Shown here: piece by piece, positions 8,244-16,230 of the stretch
Position numbering within the stretch: position 1 is the stretch's first letter
Layout of the letters: each line of letters starts with the position of its first letter
Assembly (NCBI RefSeq): GCF_016745425.1
Contig: NZ_JAERVK010000004.1
Location: forward strand, 245,721 to 309,720
Source: Candidatus Methylomicrobium oryzae
Lineage (GTDB): Bacteria; Pseudomonadota; Gammaproteobacteria; Methylococcales; Methylomonadaceae
Length of the DNA: 64,000 nt
Reading direction: 5' to 3'
The notes under the pieces: generated by a model
The model's database searches: none
What the model saw: only the letters and a program-made list of their open reading frames with translations
Told to the model about the DNA's origin: nothing
Program-made: the position numbers and the translations under genes

Positions 8244-9203
8244 TTATTTTTTGCCGGCCCTGGCGCTTTTAGGAGCATCTTTCGGCTGAGCCGGAAAACT
8301 TTCCCTCGGCAACCCGGCGAACTCAAACAAGGTATCCAGTTCTTTATCCGACAACTCGTAAAACGAATGCGCCTTCAACCGTTCGGGCAGCACGACCGGC
8401 CCGTAACGGACCCGCATCAGTCGGCTCACGACCACCTGCTGCGACTCCCACAGGCGCCGGACCAGACGGTTACGGCCTTCGGTAACCGTCACGTAGTACC
8501 ATTTGTTCGCGCCCTCCCCGGCATAAAAACGGACCTCGTCGAACTTGGCCAAGCCGTCTTCGAGCTCGACGCCCTGCTTCAATTTCTCGATCATGGCCTC
8601 GGGCACTTCGCCTAAAATACGCACCGCGTATTCGCGCTCGATCTGGGTTTTCGGATGCATCAGCAGGTTCGCCAGTTCGCCGTTATTGGTGACCAAGAGC
8701 AGTCCCGAAGTATTGATGTCGAGCCGCCCGACCGCAATCCAGCGCGCCGTTGCCAGTTTCGGCAATTGCGTAAAAATGACCGGCCGGCCTTCCGGGTCGC
8801 GGCGCGTGACGACTTCGCCGACCGGCTTGTGGTAAAGCAGTACGCGGGTCGGCTGCCGATCGAACTTCTGCCAGTCGACATAGCGGCCGTTGATTTGCAG
8901 ATGATCGCCCGAACGCAGGCGAGTCCCCAGCTCTGCGAGCGCACCGTTGACCGTTACCCGGCCTTCCTGCATCCAACGCTCGATTTCACGGCGCGAAGCG
9001 ACGCCGCCGCGCGCAAGGACTTTTTGAATGCGCTCACCCGCGCCCTCGTCCGGCGCGGCCGCGACGGTTTCCGGCCGAGCCTCAGGCGCCGGTTTCCGGA
9101 ACGGCTTCGGCGGCTTCTGCTCCGTTTTCGGAAGCATCCGGTTCGGTTTCGAAGGATGTTTCCCGGTTTTCGGCGGGTTCTTCTCGGGTTTCCTGTTTTT
9201 CAC
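8244..9203 (-). CDS. rluB: 23S rRNA pseudouridine synthase RluB
   Basis: The 319-residue protein belongs to the RsuA/RluB family, which makes pseudouridine in 23S rRNA (position 2605 in E. coli for RluB). Residues 1-55 are a Lys/Pro-rich, probably disordered basic extension. An S4 RNA-binding domain follows (about 57-105), then the catalytic domain with GRLDINTSGLLL, where Asp162 is the catalytic residue. The C-terminus is again basic. The first 122 nt overlap the 3' end of scpB in another frame. Met23 (9137) is an alternative start that would shorten the overlap but not remove it. It is the last gene of the scpA-scpB run. Confidence 0.9.
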   Translation of the reverse strand: MKNRKPEKNPPKTGKHPSKPNRMLPKTEQKPPKPFRKPAPEARPETVAAAPDEGAGERIQKVLARGGVASRREIERWMQEGRVTVNGALAELGTRLRSGDHLQINGRYVDWQKFDRQPTRVLLYHKPVGEVVTRRDPEGRPVIFTQLPKLATARWIAVGRLDINTSGLLLVTNNGELANLLMHPKTQIEREYAVRILGEVPEAMIEKLKQGVELEDGLAKFDEVRFYAGEGANKWYYVTVTEGRNRLVRRLWESQQVVVSRLMRVRYGPVVLPERLKAHSFYELSDKELDTLFEFAGLPRESFPAQPKDAPKSARAGKK

Positions 9204-9762
9204 TGGCTTCCTGTTCGGGGGCTAAGATGACTTCCGGCGCCGGATCGAGCTCCTGTATTTGCTCCAGCGTCGGCATTTCGCTTAATGATTTGATATTGAA
9301 ATAATCCAGAAACTGTTTGGTCGTGCCGTACAATCCCGGCCGGCCCGGTACTTCCTTATGGGCGACCACCCGGATCCATTCGCGTTCGAGCAGCGTCTGA
9401 ATGATTCCGGAACTGACGCTGACGCCGCGGATGTCCTCGATGTCGCCGCGCGTGACCGGCTGCCGGTAGGCGATGATCGCGAGCGTTTCGAGCAGAGCGC
9501 GCGAATAGCGCGGCGGCTTCTCTTCGAACAAGCGCTGAACCCAGCGCGACAGTTCCTGCCGGACCTGAAAACGGTAGCCGCTGGCAACCTGCTGCAATTC
9601 GATCGGGCGGGACCGGTAATCTTCCGCCACCGCGTCGACCGCCGCCTGAATCTCGGCAAGCTCGGGCTGCTCGATCTCGGGGAAGACCTGCTGGATGTCC
9701 TTGCAGGTCATCGGCCGGTTCGCGGCAAACAGAATGGCTTCTACAATCGATTGAATTTCCAT
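9082..9762 (-). CDS. scpB: Segregation and condensation protein B
   Basis: The 226-residue ScpB forms the bacterial condensin complex with ScpA and SMC in the nucleoid. Residues about 1-170 make the two winged-helix domains, with family landmarks ILFAANRPM, RALLETLAIIAYRQPVTRGDIE and VPGRPGLYGTT. Residues about 177-226 are a Glu-rich acidic tail, longer than in many homologues. The DNA of the last ~40 residues also encodes the basic N-terminus of RluB. The gene begins 13 nt after scpA, so the two are clearly co-transcribed. Confidence 0.93.
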   Translation of the reverse strand: MEIQSIVEAILFAANRPMTCKDIQQVFPEIEQPELAEIQAAVDAVAEDYRSRPIELQQVASGYRFQVRQELSRWVQRLFEEKPPRYSRALLETLAIIAYRQPVTRGDIEDIRGVSVSSGIIQTLLEREWIRVVAHKEVPGRPGLYGTTKQFLDYFNIKSLSEMPTLEQIQELDPAPEVILAPEQEASEKQETREEPAENRETSFETEPDASENGAEAAEAVPETGA

Positions 9763-9775
9763 GATATACGGCGTT

Positions 9776-10597
9776 TCAGTTCGGCATCGCAGCGGCAGCG
9801 CCGCGAACCCGGATCTCGTCGAAAGGCTCGGGCTGAATGATTTCGATCAGACCTTCCTTGGCGAGTTCGAGGATCGCCAAAAAAGCCACCAATACGCCGG
9901 GGCGTCCCTCTTTGCGAAAGAAGATTTCGGTAAAACGTAGGCTTTCGACATTTTTCAGGTTGTCAAGAATCGTCGACATACGCTCGCGAACCGACAGCGG
10001 CTCCAGCGTCACATGGTGATGGCTGAATTGTTCGGCCCGCTTTATAACCTGTTGAAGTGCGAGCAATAACTCCTTCATCGTGACGTCGGGCAGTTTCTTT
10101 TCGAAAGTCAGATTCGAGGTATCGGCCGCGCAGGTGAAAAGCTCGCGCTCCAGCCTCGGCATTCTGTCGATCTCTTCGGCCGCCTTTTTGATAGCTTCAT
10201 ATTCCTGCAGGCGGCGGATCAATGTCGCCCGGGGATCTTCCTCGTCTTCTTCCGTTTCCTGAGGCCGGGGCAGCAGCATCCGCGACTTGATTTCCGCGAG
10301 CAGCGCCGCCATCACCAGGTATTCGGCCGCCAGTTCCAGATTGATTTCGGTCATCATCTGGATGTAGGAAATATACTGCTGCGTGACCTTGGCGATCGAT
10401 ACCTCGACGATATCGAGATTCTGCCGCCGGATCAGATACAGCAGCAAATCCAGCGGTCCTTCGAACAGTTCGAGGAATACTTCCAGTGCGTTCGGCGGAA
10501 TGTAAAGATCGTCCGGCAATTGTTCGATCGGCTCGCCGTTGACGATCGCGATCACCGCGGCGCGTTCCGGCACGAACTCGTGGCTCAAGTCGTTCAT
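9776..10597 (-). CDS. scpA: Segregation and condensation protein A
   Basis: The 273-residue kleisin ScpA bridges the SMC heads and binds ScpB. The N-terminal family signature VFLELFEGPLDLLLYLIRRQ is at about residues 40-59, followed by AAEYLVMAALLAEIKSRMLL, and a C-terminal winged helix (about 215-265). An acidic stretch (EETEEDEEDP-like, about 120-130) links the two. It sits between the site-2 protease gene (32 nt upstream) and scpB (13 nt downstream) on the minus strand, in the usual gammaproteobacterial cluster. Confidence 0.93.
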   Translation of the reverse strand: MNDLSHEFVPERAAVIAIVNGEPIEQLPDDLYIPPNALEVFLELFEGPLDLLLYLIRRQNLDIVEVSIAKVTQQYISYIQMMTEINLELAAEYLVMAALLAEIKSRMLLPRPQETEEDEEDPRATLIRRLQEYEAIKKAAEEIDRMPRLERELFTCAADTSNLTFEKKLPDVTMKELLLALQQVIKRAEQFSHHHVTLEPLSVRERMSTILDNLKNVESLRFTEIFFRKEGRPGVLVAFLAILELAKEGLIEIIQPEPFDEIRVRGAAAAMPN

Positions 10598-10629
10598 CGC
10601 TCAATCAACGTCCGGCTTAAGCATGCGCG

Positions 10630-11283
10630 TCAGATGCCCGCGATCGAGAAAAACAATTGTTGCGCAAGATACATGGGATATTCCAGAATCAGGTTCAGTA
10701 CCCGGGTATAAAGCAGCACTAAAAGGATGATGAAGCCGTAGCGTTCGAGACGGTTGTACTGCCAGGCCCAGTAATTCGGCAAGATACCGGTGACCACCCG
10801 GCTGCCGTCCAGTGGAGGAATCGGCAACAGATTGATCAAAGCCAGCACCAGATTGATCGAGATCCCGGCAATGCCGGTATAGATTAGCGGCAATGAAATC
10901 GATCCGACGCCGATCAGGACGCCCAGCCGCGCCAACAGCGCCCAACCGACCGCCATCAACAGGTTGGAAACCGGTCCCGCCAACGCGACCCAGGCCATGT
11001 CCTTGCGCGGATTCTTGAAATTTCTCGCATCGACCGGCACCGGTTTGGCCCAGCCGAAAATAAAGCCCGTTCCGGTCAAGAGCAGCAGCCCCGGCAAAAT
11101 CACGGTGCCGAACCAGTCGATGTGCTTCATCGGATTCAAGGTCAGACGTCCCTGCTGATAGGCGGTGTTATCGCCGCATTTTCTCGCCACCCAGCCGTGC
11201 GCGACCTCATGCACGGTAATCGCGAAGATCACCGGCAGGATCCAGACCACGATCCGCTGAACCAGCGACAATTCGTTCATCAT
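10630..11283 (-). CDS. Site-2 protease family membrane metalloprotease (M50)
   Basis: The protein of about 217 residues is a small M50-type intramembrane zinc protease without a PDZ domain. The zinc motif HEVAH lies in the first membrane segment, and the second motif NLLPIPPLDG, which supplies the Asp ligand, lies in a later one. I count about five membrane segments. An upstream TTG at 11289 is possible, but GAGG is well spaced (9 nt) from the ATG at 11283, which I chose; the next codon is also ATG. Substrates of these stand-alone enzymes are mostly unknown. It is 15 nt downstream of yciO and precedes scpA. Confidence 0.88.
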   Translation of the reverse strand: MMNELSLVQRIVVWILPVIFAITVHEVAHGWVARKCGDNTAYQQGRLTLNPMKHIDWFGTVILPGLLLLTGTGFIFGWAKPVPVDARNFKNPRKDMAWVALAGPVSNLLMAVGWALLARLGVLIGVGSISLPLIYTGIAGISINLVLALINLLPIPPLDGSRVVTGILPNYWAWQYNRLERYGFIILLVLLYTRVLNLILEYPMYLAQQLFFSIAGI

Positions 11284-11298
11284 AATCAATATCCTCGG

Positions 11299-11919
11299 TT
11301 AAACCAGCATCGGCGCGATGCCGATGCCCTGCCGGACGATCTCGGGGCCGTTGTTCGAAAATTCAATGATCGTGGTTTCCCGGTATTCGATAACGCCGGC
11401 ATCGATCACCAGTTCGATTTCGCGCTCCAGACGCTTTCGGATATCGAAAGGATCGGTCAGCGGCTCGCTCATTCCGGGCAATAGCAAACTGGTCGTAAAC
11501 AAAGGCTCCTCAAGCTCGGCGACCAGCATCAACGCAATCGGATGCTGCGGAATCCGGATGCCGACCGTTTTCTTTTTCGGATGCTGCAGACGGCGCGGCA
11601 CTTCCCGGGTCGCATCCAGAATGAAAGTAAACGGTCCCGGCGTCAGCGCCTTGATCATCCGGTAGGCATCGTTGCCGATTTTCGTAAAATTGGAGACTTG
11701 TGCCAAGTCCTTGCAGACCAGCGTGAAATTGTGCTTGTCGTCCAGCTGGCGGATCCGCCGGATCTTATCCAGGGCCGCCTTGTCGCCGATCTGGCAGGCG
11801 AGCGCGTACGAAGAATCGGTGGGATAGACGATCACGCCGCCCTGGCGGATAATCTCCACCGCGCGATGAATCAGACGCAACTGCGGATTTTCGGGGTGGA
11901 TCTCAAAAAACTGGGCCAT
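11299..11919 (-). CDS. yciO: YciO/Sua5 family threonylcarbamoyl-AMP synthase-like protein
   Basis: The 206-residue protein is of the YrdC/Sua5/YciO fold. Conserved words are GGVIVYPTDSSYALAC, the KHNFTLVCKDL segment and PGPFTFILDAT, followed by GIRIPQHP. Sua5/TsaC make threonylcarbamoyl-AMP for the t6A tRNA modification, whereas YciO is a paralogue of less certain role. The KHNFTL form and the length point to YciO rather than TsaC. Its position after tsaB, another t6A gene, is suggestive, with 122 nt between them. Confidence 0.87.
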   Translation of the reverse strand: MAQFFEIHPENPQLRLIHRAVEIIRQGGVIVYPTDSSYALACQIGDKAALDKIRRIRQLDDKHNFTLVCKDLAQVSNFTKIGNDAYRMIKALTPGPFTFILDATREVPRRLQHPKKKTVGIRIPQHPIALMLVAELEEPLFTTSLLLPGMSEPLTDPFDIRKRLEREIELVIDAGVIEYRETTIIEFSNNGPEIVRQGIGIAPMLV

Positions 11920-12041
11920 GCTTCAGAAAGGCATCAAATTAAGGTGCCATTATACCGTATTAATGCCCCAATCCGTTGAATTGTCTATCAAAGAAATAAG
12001 GTAATTCACCCCCGCAAGAAAGCTTTTTCCGCCGCCTCCCC

Positions 12042-12731
12042 TCAACGCTCCGATTCTTTCTTCGCGACTTTGTTGCGCAAGTAAACCGGCTGCGCGTGTT
12101 CGACATCGACCGCCAGGCCCTGCGCGTAGCCGCGTGCGCCCAAGCGGACGACCGCGCCCGCGCGCGGCAGGTTGTCCGTTTCGATTAAATCGACGCGGCC
12201 GGCCAGCTTGTCCGCCAACACATCCCGGTAAGGTCCCCAACCGGTGCCGATCCCGGCACCCGAAACATCCTGAAAAACGATCGATTCGGCCGGCGTTACC
12301 TTTTCCTCGCCGATCAGTTCGGCAAAGCCGGAGACATCCCGTCGGTAAACCGCAAAATAAATTTCGCCCATCCGGGCATCCATTGCGGTAAAGGCGGTGC
12401 CGCAGCGATCGCCGTTCCGGTCGAAAAACTCCTGCGCGACCGCCGCCAGCGTCGAAACCGGCACGACCGGCAAATCACCGCCCAGGGCAATGCCGTGAAT
12501 CACACCGGTCGCAATCCGCACGCCGGTAAAGGAGCCCGGCCCGCATCCGAACGCCAGCGCATCGAGATCGGCAAGCTTCAATCCCGCCTCGCGCATCAAC
12601 CCGTCGACCATCGGCAGAATCAATTGGGCATGATCCCGCGGCGATACCTGATAACGCTCGATCACTTCCCCGTCGAGGTAAAGCGCGGCCGAGCACGCTT
12701 CGGTGGCGGTCTCCACCGCGAGTAATTTCAT
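12042..12731 (-). CDS. tsaB: tRNA t6A biosynthesis protein TsaB (YeaZ)
   Basis: The 229-residue TsaB is the ASKHA-fold partner of TsaD and TsaE in t6A37 formation on ANN-decoding tRNAs. It is normally required for growth. The N-terminus MKLLAVETATEACSAAL and the central AFGCGPGSFTGVRIATGV are the family signatures. TsaB lacks the metal-binding histidines of TsaD, and none are visible here. The length matches the E. coli protein. It is the first gene of the minus-strand run toward rluB. A dispersed repeat lies in the 226-nt gap behind its start. Confidence 0.93.
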   Translation of the reverse strand: MKLLAVETATEACSAALYLDGEVIERYQVSPRDHAQLILPMVDGLMREAGLKLADLDALAFGCGPGSFTGVRIATGVIHGIALGGDLPVVPVSTLAAVAQEFFDRNGDRCGTAFTAMDARMGEIYFAVYRRDVSGFAELIGEEKVTPAESIVFQDVSGAGIGTGWGPYRDVLADKLAGRVDLIETDNLPRAGAVVRLGARGYAQGLAVDVEHAQPVYLRNKVAKKESER

Positions 12732-12777
12732 TCTTTATCCTATTAGGTAATTCGATTATAGAGCCGCTGTGTTGCTT

Positions 12778-12956
12778 AGGATTTCGTCAAAAACAACTTC
12801 CCCCTTTGAAAAAGGGGGATTGAGGGGGATTTGTTTGATAAATCTCCCCCCGCCCCTCGGCAATATAGCTCCTGCAGTCGTCTTTCTCAAAGAGGGGAGC
12901 GAAGCCTCTGCTTTTCAAAACAATCAACATTCGGGGAAATTATTTCCTACCAGATC
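12778..12956. repeat. Dispersed composite repeat, copy A
   Basis: The element starts AGGATTTCGTCAAAAACAAC, contains the palindrome CCCCCTTTGAAAAAGGGGG, the word CGGCAATATAGCTCCTGC, and ends TATTTCCTACCAGATC. The same left end recurs at 43487 and 53910, and the same right end at 54274. This copy is shorter in the middle. Its right end stops one base before the stop codon of the FHA-reductase gene, so it sits exactly at that gene's 3' boundary. Confidence 0.8.
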
Positions 12957-12957
12957 C

Positions 12958-14616
12958 TTAAATGTCCAGTTCGAGGTCGGAACGGGCGGTCGTGCAGCAG
13001 CCGTAAACAAAGCCCGCTTTACGGGTCTTTTCGTCGATTTCGCAGCCCGAACTGACATGCACGTCGCCCCGGCATTTCATTTCGCACTCGCCGCAACTGC
13101 CGACACGGCAGCTGTAATCCACCTCGATACCGTGCGCTTCGGCCAGCTCCAGGAGGGTTAGATGCTGATCGGTATCGACGATTTTACCCGATTTGGTGAA
13201 TTTGACCTTATACAAGGGCTCTTTGAGCCGCAAGGCACTCGGGTTACCGGAGGAGAGCGGCGCAGACCGTCCCGTACCGAAGCTTTCGGTATGGTAGCGC
13301 GACATATCGTAGCCCAAATCGCGCAAAAACCTTTCTACATCATGCGCGAAAGGGTCGGGGCCGCACAAAAACACATCGCGTTCGTGGAGGTCGGGCGCGA
13401 ATTCCGCGAGCATCGGAGGACAGATTCGTCCGCTGAATCCAGTCCAGTAATCTTCGTCCGGCAGGACAGAGGTGAGCGTTATCGCGGTCCGAATCCGGCG
13501 GCTCCTTGCCGAAAGCATTTCAAACTCGCGCCAATAAATGATGTCCTGCCGGGATTTAAAGGAGGCCAGCAGCTTCACGTCGACGTTTGCGGCCGTATCG
13601 GCCAGCCAGCGGCACATCGAGAAAACCGGCACGATTCCGCTTCCGGCAGCGAGAAACAAAATTTTCCGGGGCATCTGATCGAAGCAGGTAAAATGCCCTA
13701 GCGGCCCTTTCGCGAGCAATTCGTCGCCCGGTCTGATCCGATCGCAAAACCAGTTGGAAACCAGGCCGCCCGGCACCCTTTTCACGGTCACCTCCAGCAA
13801 ATACGGCCGCGACGGCGTAGACGAAAGACTGTAAGAACGCCGGACCTCCTTGCCATCGATATTCAGGATAAAGGTAATAAACTGCCCCGGCTTATAGGAA
13901 AAAAGCATCGGCTCCAGGCCCGCCAGACAAAACGTCTTGCAATCGTGCGTCTCTTCCACGATGTCGACGACTTGTAACCGGATGATACCTCCACCCCATA
14001 TTTCCAAGCCGCCTTGAACTCCGGTCGGAGCGACCGCTAGAGCGGGAGGCGGGACTTTGGCGGGAGAATCCGGAATATCGCCCTCCATATCGACCGGAAC
14101 CGTGGGCATGCGGCGATCGGAAAGCGAAAGTTCCAGCCGGTAATCGGGCAGATCGATCTGTATATCACCGTAGAGTGGAACCCTTTTTTTCGGCGGCAAT
14201 TGTTTCCGGTTGACCTGTGTGCCGCCCGCATCATCCAGGCTTTCCAAGTAAAACTTGCCTTGATGGCGGAGAATGACCGCATGAAACGGCGCCATTTTGT
14301 TCGATTCGAGCTGCAAATCGGCCCGCGGATGACGACCGATCACAGTGACGTTGCCGAGTTCCTGCATCGAAGCTTCATACACGACGCTTCCGACCTTCAA
14401 GACCCGCAACCGGCCGTCTTTCGGCCGATGGGGCTCGATGCCCGCAAACAGGCATCTGAGCCACAATGCGCCCGTGTCGCCGATACTCCGATGAAGATTC
14501 CCGGCCGGACCGTTTTTCGGATGGGATGAAGGCTGTATCGGCGCGCATCCGGAAAAAAAAGCCTGCCTCCATAATTGATTGCCGCCAGGTTCGAAGATCT
14601 GATTCTCGCTTGCCAT
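12958..14616 (-). CDS. FHA domain - flavin reductase - 2Fe-2S ferredoxin fusion protein
   Basis: The 552-residue protein has three parts. Residues about 70-165 form an FHA fold: Gly94-Arg95, His112 and Asn136 are present, but the usual Ser before the His is Ala/Pro (MAPFHAV). Residues about 212-450 form a ferredoxin-reductase module: FAD site RRSYSLSS (259-266), NAD(P)H site AAGSGIVP (323-330), CGPDPF (418-423) and the terminal YHTESFG. Residues about 467-552 form a plant-type 2Fe-2S domain with Cys503, Cys508, Cys511 and Cys540 or 541. It should pass electrons from NAD(P)H through FAD to the cluster in the cytoplasm. It starts 21 nt after the PPOX-globin gene, the likely electron acceptor. 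The first 65 residues match nothing I know, and the start is not certain. Confidence 0.85.
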   Translation of the reverse strand: MASENQIFEPGGNQLWRQAFFSGCAPIQPSSHPKNGPAGNLHRSIGDTGALWLRCLFAGIEPHRPKDGRLRVLKVGSVVYEASMQELGNVTVIGRHPRADLQLESNKMAPFHAVILRHQGKFYLESLDDAGGTQVNRKQLPPKKRVPLYGDIQIDLPDYRLELSLSDRRMPTVPVDMEGDIPDSPAKVPPPALAVAPTGVQGGLEIWGGGIIRLQVVDIVEETHDCKTFCLAGLEPMLFSYKPGQFITFILNIDGKEVRRSYSLSSTPSRPYLLEVTVKRVPGGLVSNWFCDRIRPGDELLAKGPLGHFTCFDQMPRKILFLAAGSGIVPVFSMCRWLADTAANVDVKLLASFKSRQDIIYWREFEMLSARSRRIRTAITLTSVLPDEDYWTGFSGRICPPMLAEFAPDLHERDVFLCGPDPFAHDVERFLRDLGYDMSRYHTESFGTGRSAPLSSGNPSALRLKEPLYKVKFTKSGKIVDTDQHLTLLELAEAHGIEVDYSCRVGSCGECEMKCRGDVHVSSGCEIDEKTRKAGFVYGCCTTARSDLELDI

Positions 14617-14637
14617 ATTTCAATCCGATTTTCCAGG

Positions 14638-15825
14638 CTAACGGTTCAAAACCGCGTCACGGGTGCTTTCGAGAACCGTCATCATCTCTTCGATCTGGTC
14701 GGACGGAATATGCAGCTCGGCCGCCGTTTCTTTAAAGATTTCGCAAACCCGGTCGAAATGCCGGTCCGACAGGCCGTGCTTTTCGACCAGCTGTTTGTGG
14801 GCCTCCCGCAAGTCCTGCGCGTCATACCGGTAAGGACCGCCGAAAGCCATGGTCAGGAAAGATTTTTGTTTCAGGCGCTGGCTTTCCATATCGACGCCTT
14901 CAAAGAAGCGCTTCACCGTCTCGTCCTGCAGCACTTTCTTGTAAAAGATATCGGTGCACCTTTCTATCGTTTCATCGCCCCCGATGCGGCGATAAAGCGG
15001 AATATTCATCACTTCGAAATAGTCGCCGCCTTTAGCCGCGACATTATCGGTGCCCCAATCGATCTTCTTATCCAGCTTTTTCATCAGCGGAATATGTTTG
15101 GAACACTGAATATAGGCCTCCTCCACTTCCACCATGATCCAGCGTTCCGGGCATTTCTTGCCTTCCTGCCGCATTTCTTCGAGCACGTCTGCCGGCAGAT
15201 TGTCGCGGTATTCGAGCAGTTCCTCGCTGGCAATCACCCTGACTTTGCCGTTGACGTGAAGCCCTACGGTATCGCGGGTGAAGTCGATCATCAGCAAGGC
15301 GATATGCGGATTTTCGAGCATATTGCCGGTGTTTGCGAACACACCATTGCCCCGGTATTCGGGGTAAATCAGGTATTTGTCGCTCAACACCCGGATAAAG
15401 CCGGGCTTGCCGAATTTGGAGGTGCAGTCGCATTCGCCGCTGCGGTCGGCCGAGGCAATGAACAGGAACTCCTGGCGCCTGATGAACTCCTGCATTTTCG
15501 GAGCCAGAAAATCCAGAACCTGCTTGTTGTAAAAATTGTTGGCCCGGTCCTGCGTCTGCCATTTTTCCTGGAGCTGATGCTCCGTCTCGCACCCCGGTAA
15601 TATTTTTGATTGCTGGCGGCCGGCTTCGGATTCGGTACGGCCTTTGCTCTCGTGCAAAGCCGCTTTCGATGGCGGACTTTCACGGAAAAATGCGACTTTT
15701 CTCAGAATGTTCGGCACAGGTGAACGTTCGCTTTCGACTTCCTGCATCAAAGGCCGGAATTGCTGTCCGGAAGCGGGCGCTCCGTTTTGCCGGCCGCTGT
15801 TTTTTCTAAAACCGAATCTGCCCAT
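14638..15825 (-). CDS. PPOX-like flavin-domain protein fused to a group I truncated haemoglobin
   Basis: The ATG at 15825 has a strong AGGAGGG site 4 nt upstream and gives 395 residues. A longer reading frame to 16116 runs through a terminator hairpin, so I reject it. Residues 1-80 are low-complexity. Residues about 85-260 match the pyridoxamine-5'-phosphate-oxidase-like split-barrel family (FLFIASADRSGECDCTSK, PEYRGNGVFANTGNMLENP, LHVNGKVRV), which usually binds flavin, haem or F420. Residues 275-395 are a truncated haemoglobin: IPLYRRIGG, TyrB10 at 295 in DIFYKKVL, GGPYRY, and proximal His343 in REAHKQL. The combination suggests handling of NO, O2 or a related oxidant. The reductase gene follows in the same unit. 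Confidence 0.87.
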   Translation of the reverse strand: MGRFGFRKNSGRQNGAPASGQQFRPLMQEVESERSPVPNILRKVAFFRESPPSKAALHESKGRTESEAGRQQSKILPGCETEHQLQEKWQTQDRANNFYNKQVLDFLAPKMQEFIRRQEFLFIASADRSGECDCTSKFGKPGFIRVLSDKYLIYPEYRGNGVFANTGNMLENPHIALLMIDFTRDTVGLHVNGKVRVIASEELLEYRDNLPADVLEEMRQEGKKCPERWIMVEVEEAYIQCSKHIPLMKKLDKKIDWGTDNVAAKGGDYFEVMNIPLYRRIGGDETIERCTDIFYKKVLQDETVKRFFEGVDMESQRLKQKSFLTMAFGGPYRYDAQDLREAHKQLVEKHGLSDRHFDRVCEIFKETAAELHIPSDQIEEMMTVLESTRDAVLNR

Positions 15826-16060
15826 TGTTCCCTCCTCACCTTCTTGAGGGCCGGCTTCTATGATAAACCACCTGCTTTGGTCAGGCGCACATACCATCCG
15901 GATTTGCCGGCCTCTACGGATTTTATTGTTCATACGGTTTTCTGCACGAAAAAACCGTACAAATAATAATACAAATACACCCAAAAAGATACCAAAAATA
16001 ACGCATCCGCGAACTGTGCCGCTAATACTTCCCTCGCCGTTCGCATGAAAATTTACCCGA

Positions 16061-16099
16061 TATAAAAACAGCCTCAATTCGGCAGCGGAATTGAGGCTG
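16061..16099 (-). terminator. Rho-independent terminator after the cupredoxin gene
   Basis: A perfect 12-bp stem CAGCCTCAATTC / GAATTGAGGCTG (16069-16080 and 16088-16099) with a 7-nt loop is followed on the minus strand by TTTTTATA. It ends the multicopper oxidase-cupredoxin transcript. It also separates that unit from the PPOX-globin gene, which must use its own promoter between here and 15825. Confidence 0.85.
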
Positions 16100-16230
16100 C
16101 GGCGGGCGTAAGGCACCGGGGCACTCGCCTCGGCTACGGAAGTTTATCAAGTCGAATGATCATCCTCCTTGCCAATGAGAGCGCTTCAAGATTGACTCAT
16201 GTGCGGGTAGCCATGTCTGTTATTTCCGCC

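Noticed and set aside
15826-16116. N-terminal extension of the PPOX-globin protein to 16116
   Set aside because: The extension would run through a terminator hairpin of the upstream unit, and a strong AGGAGGG site precedes the ATG at 15825.
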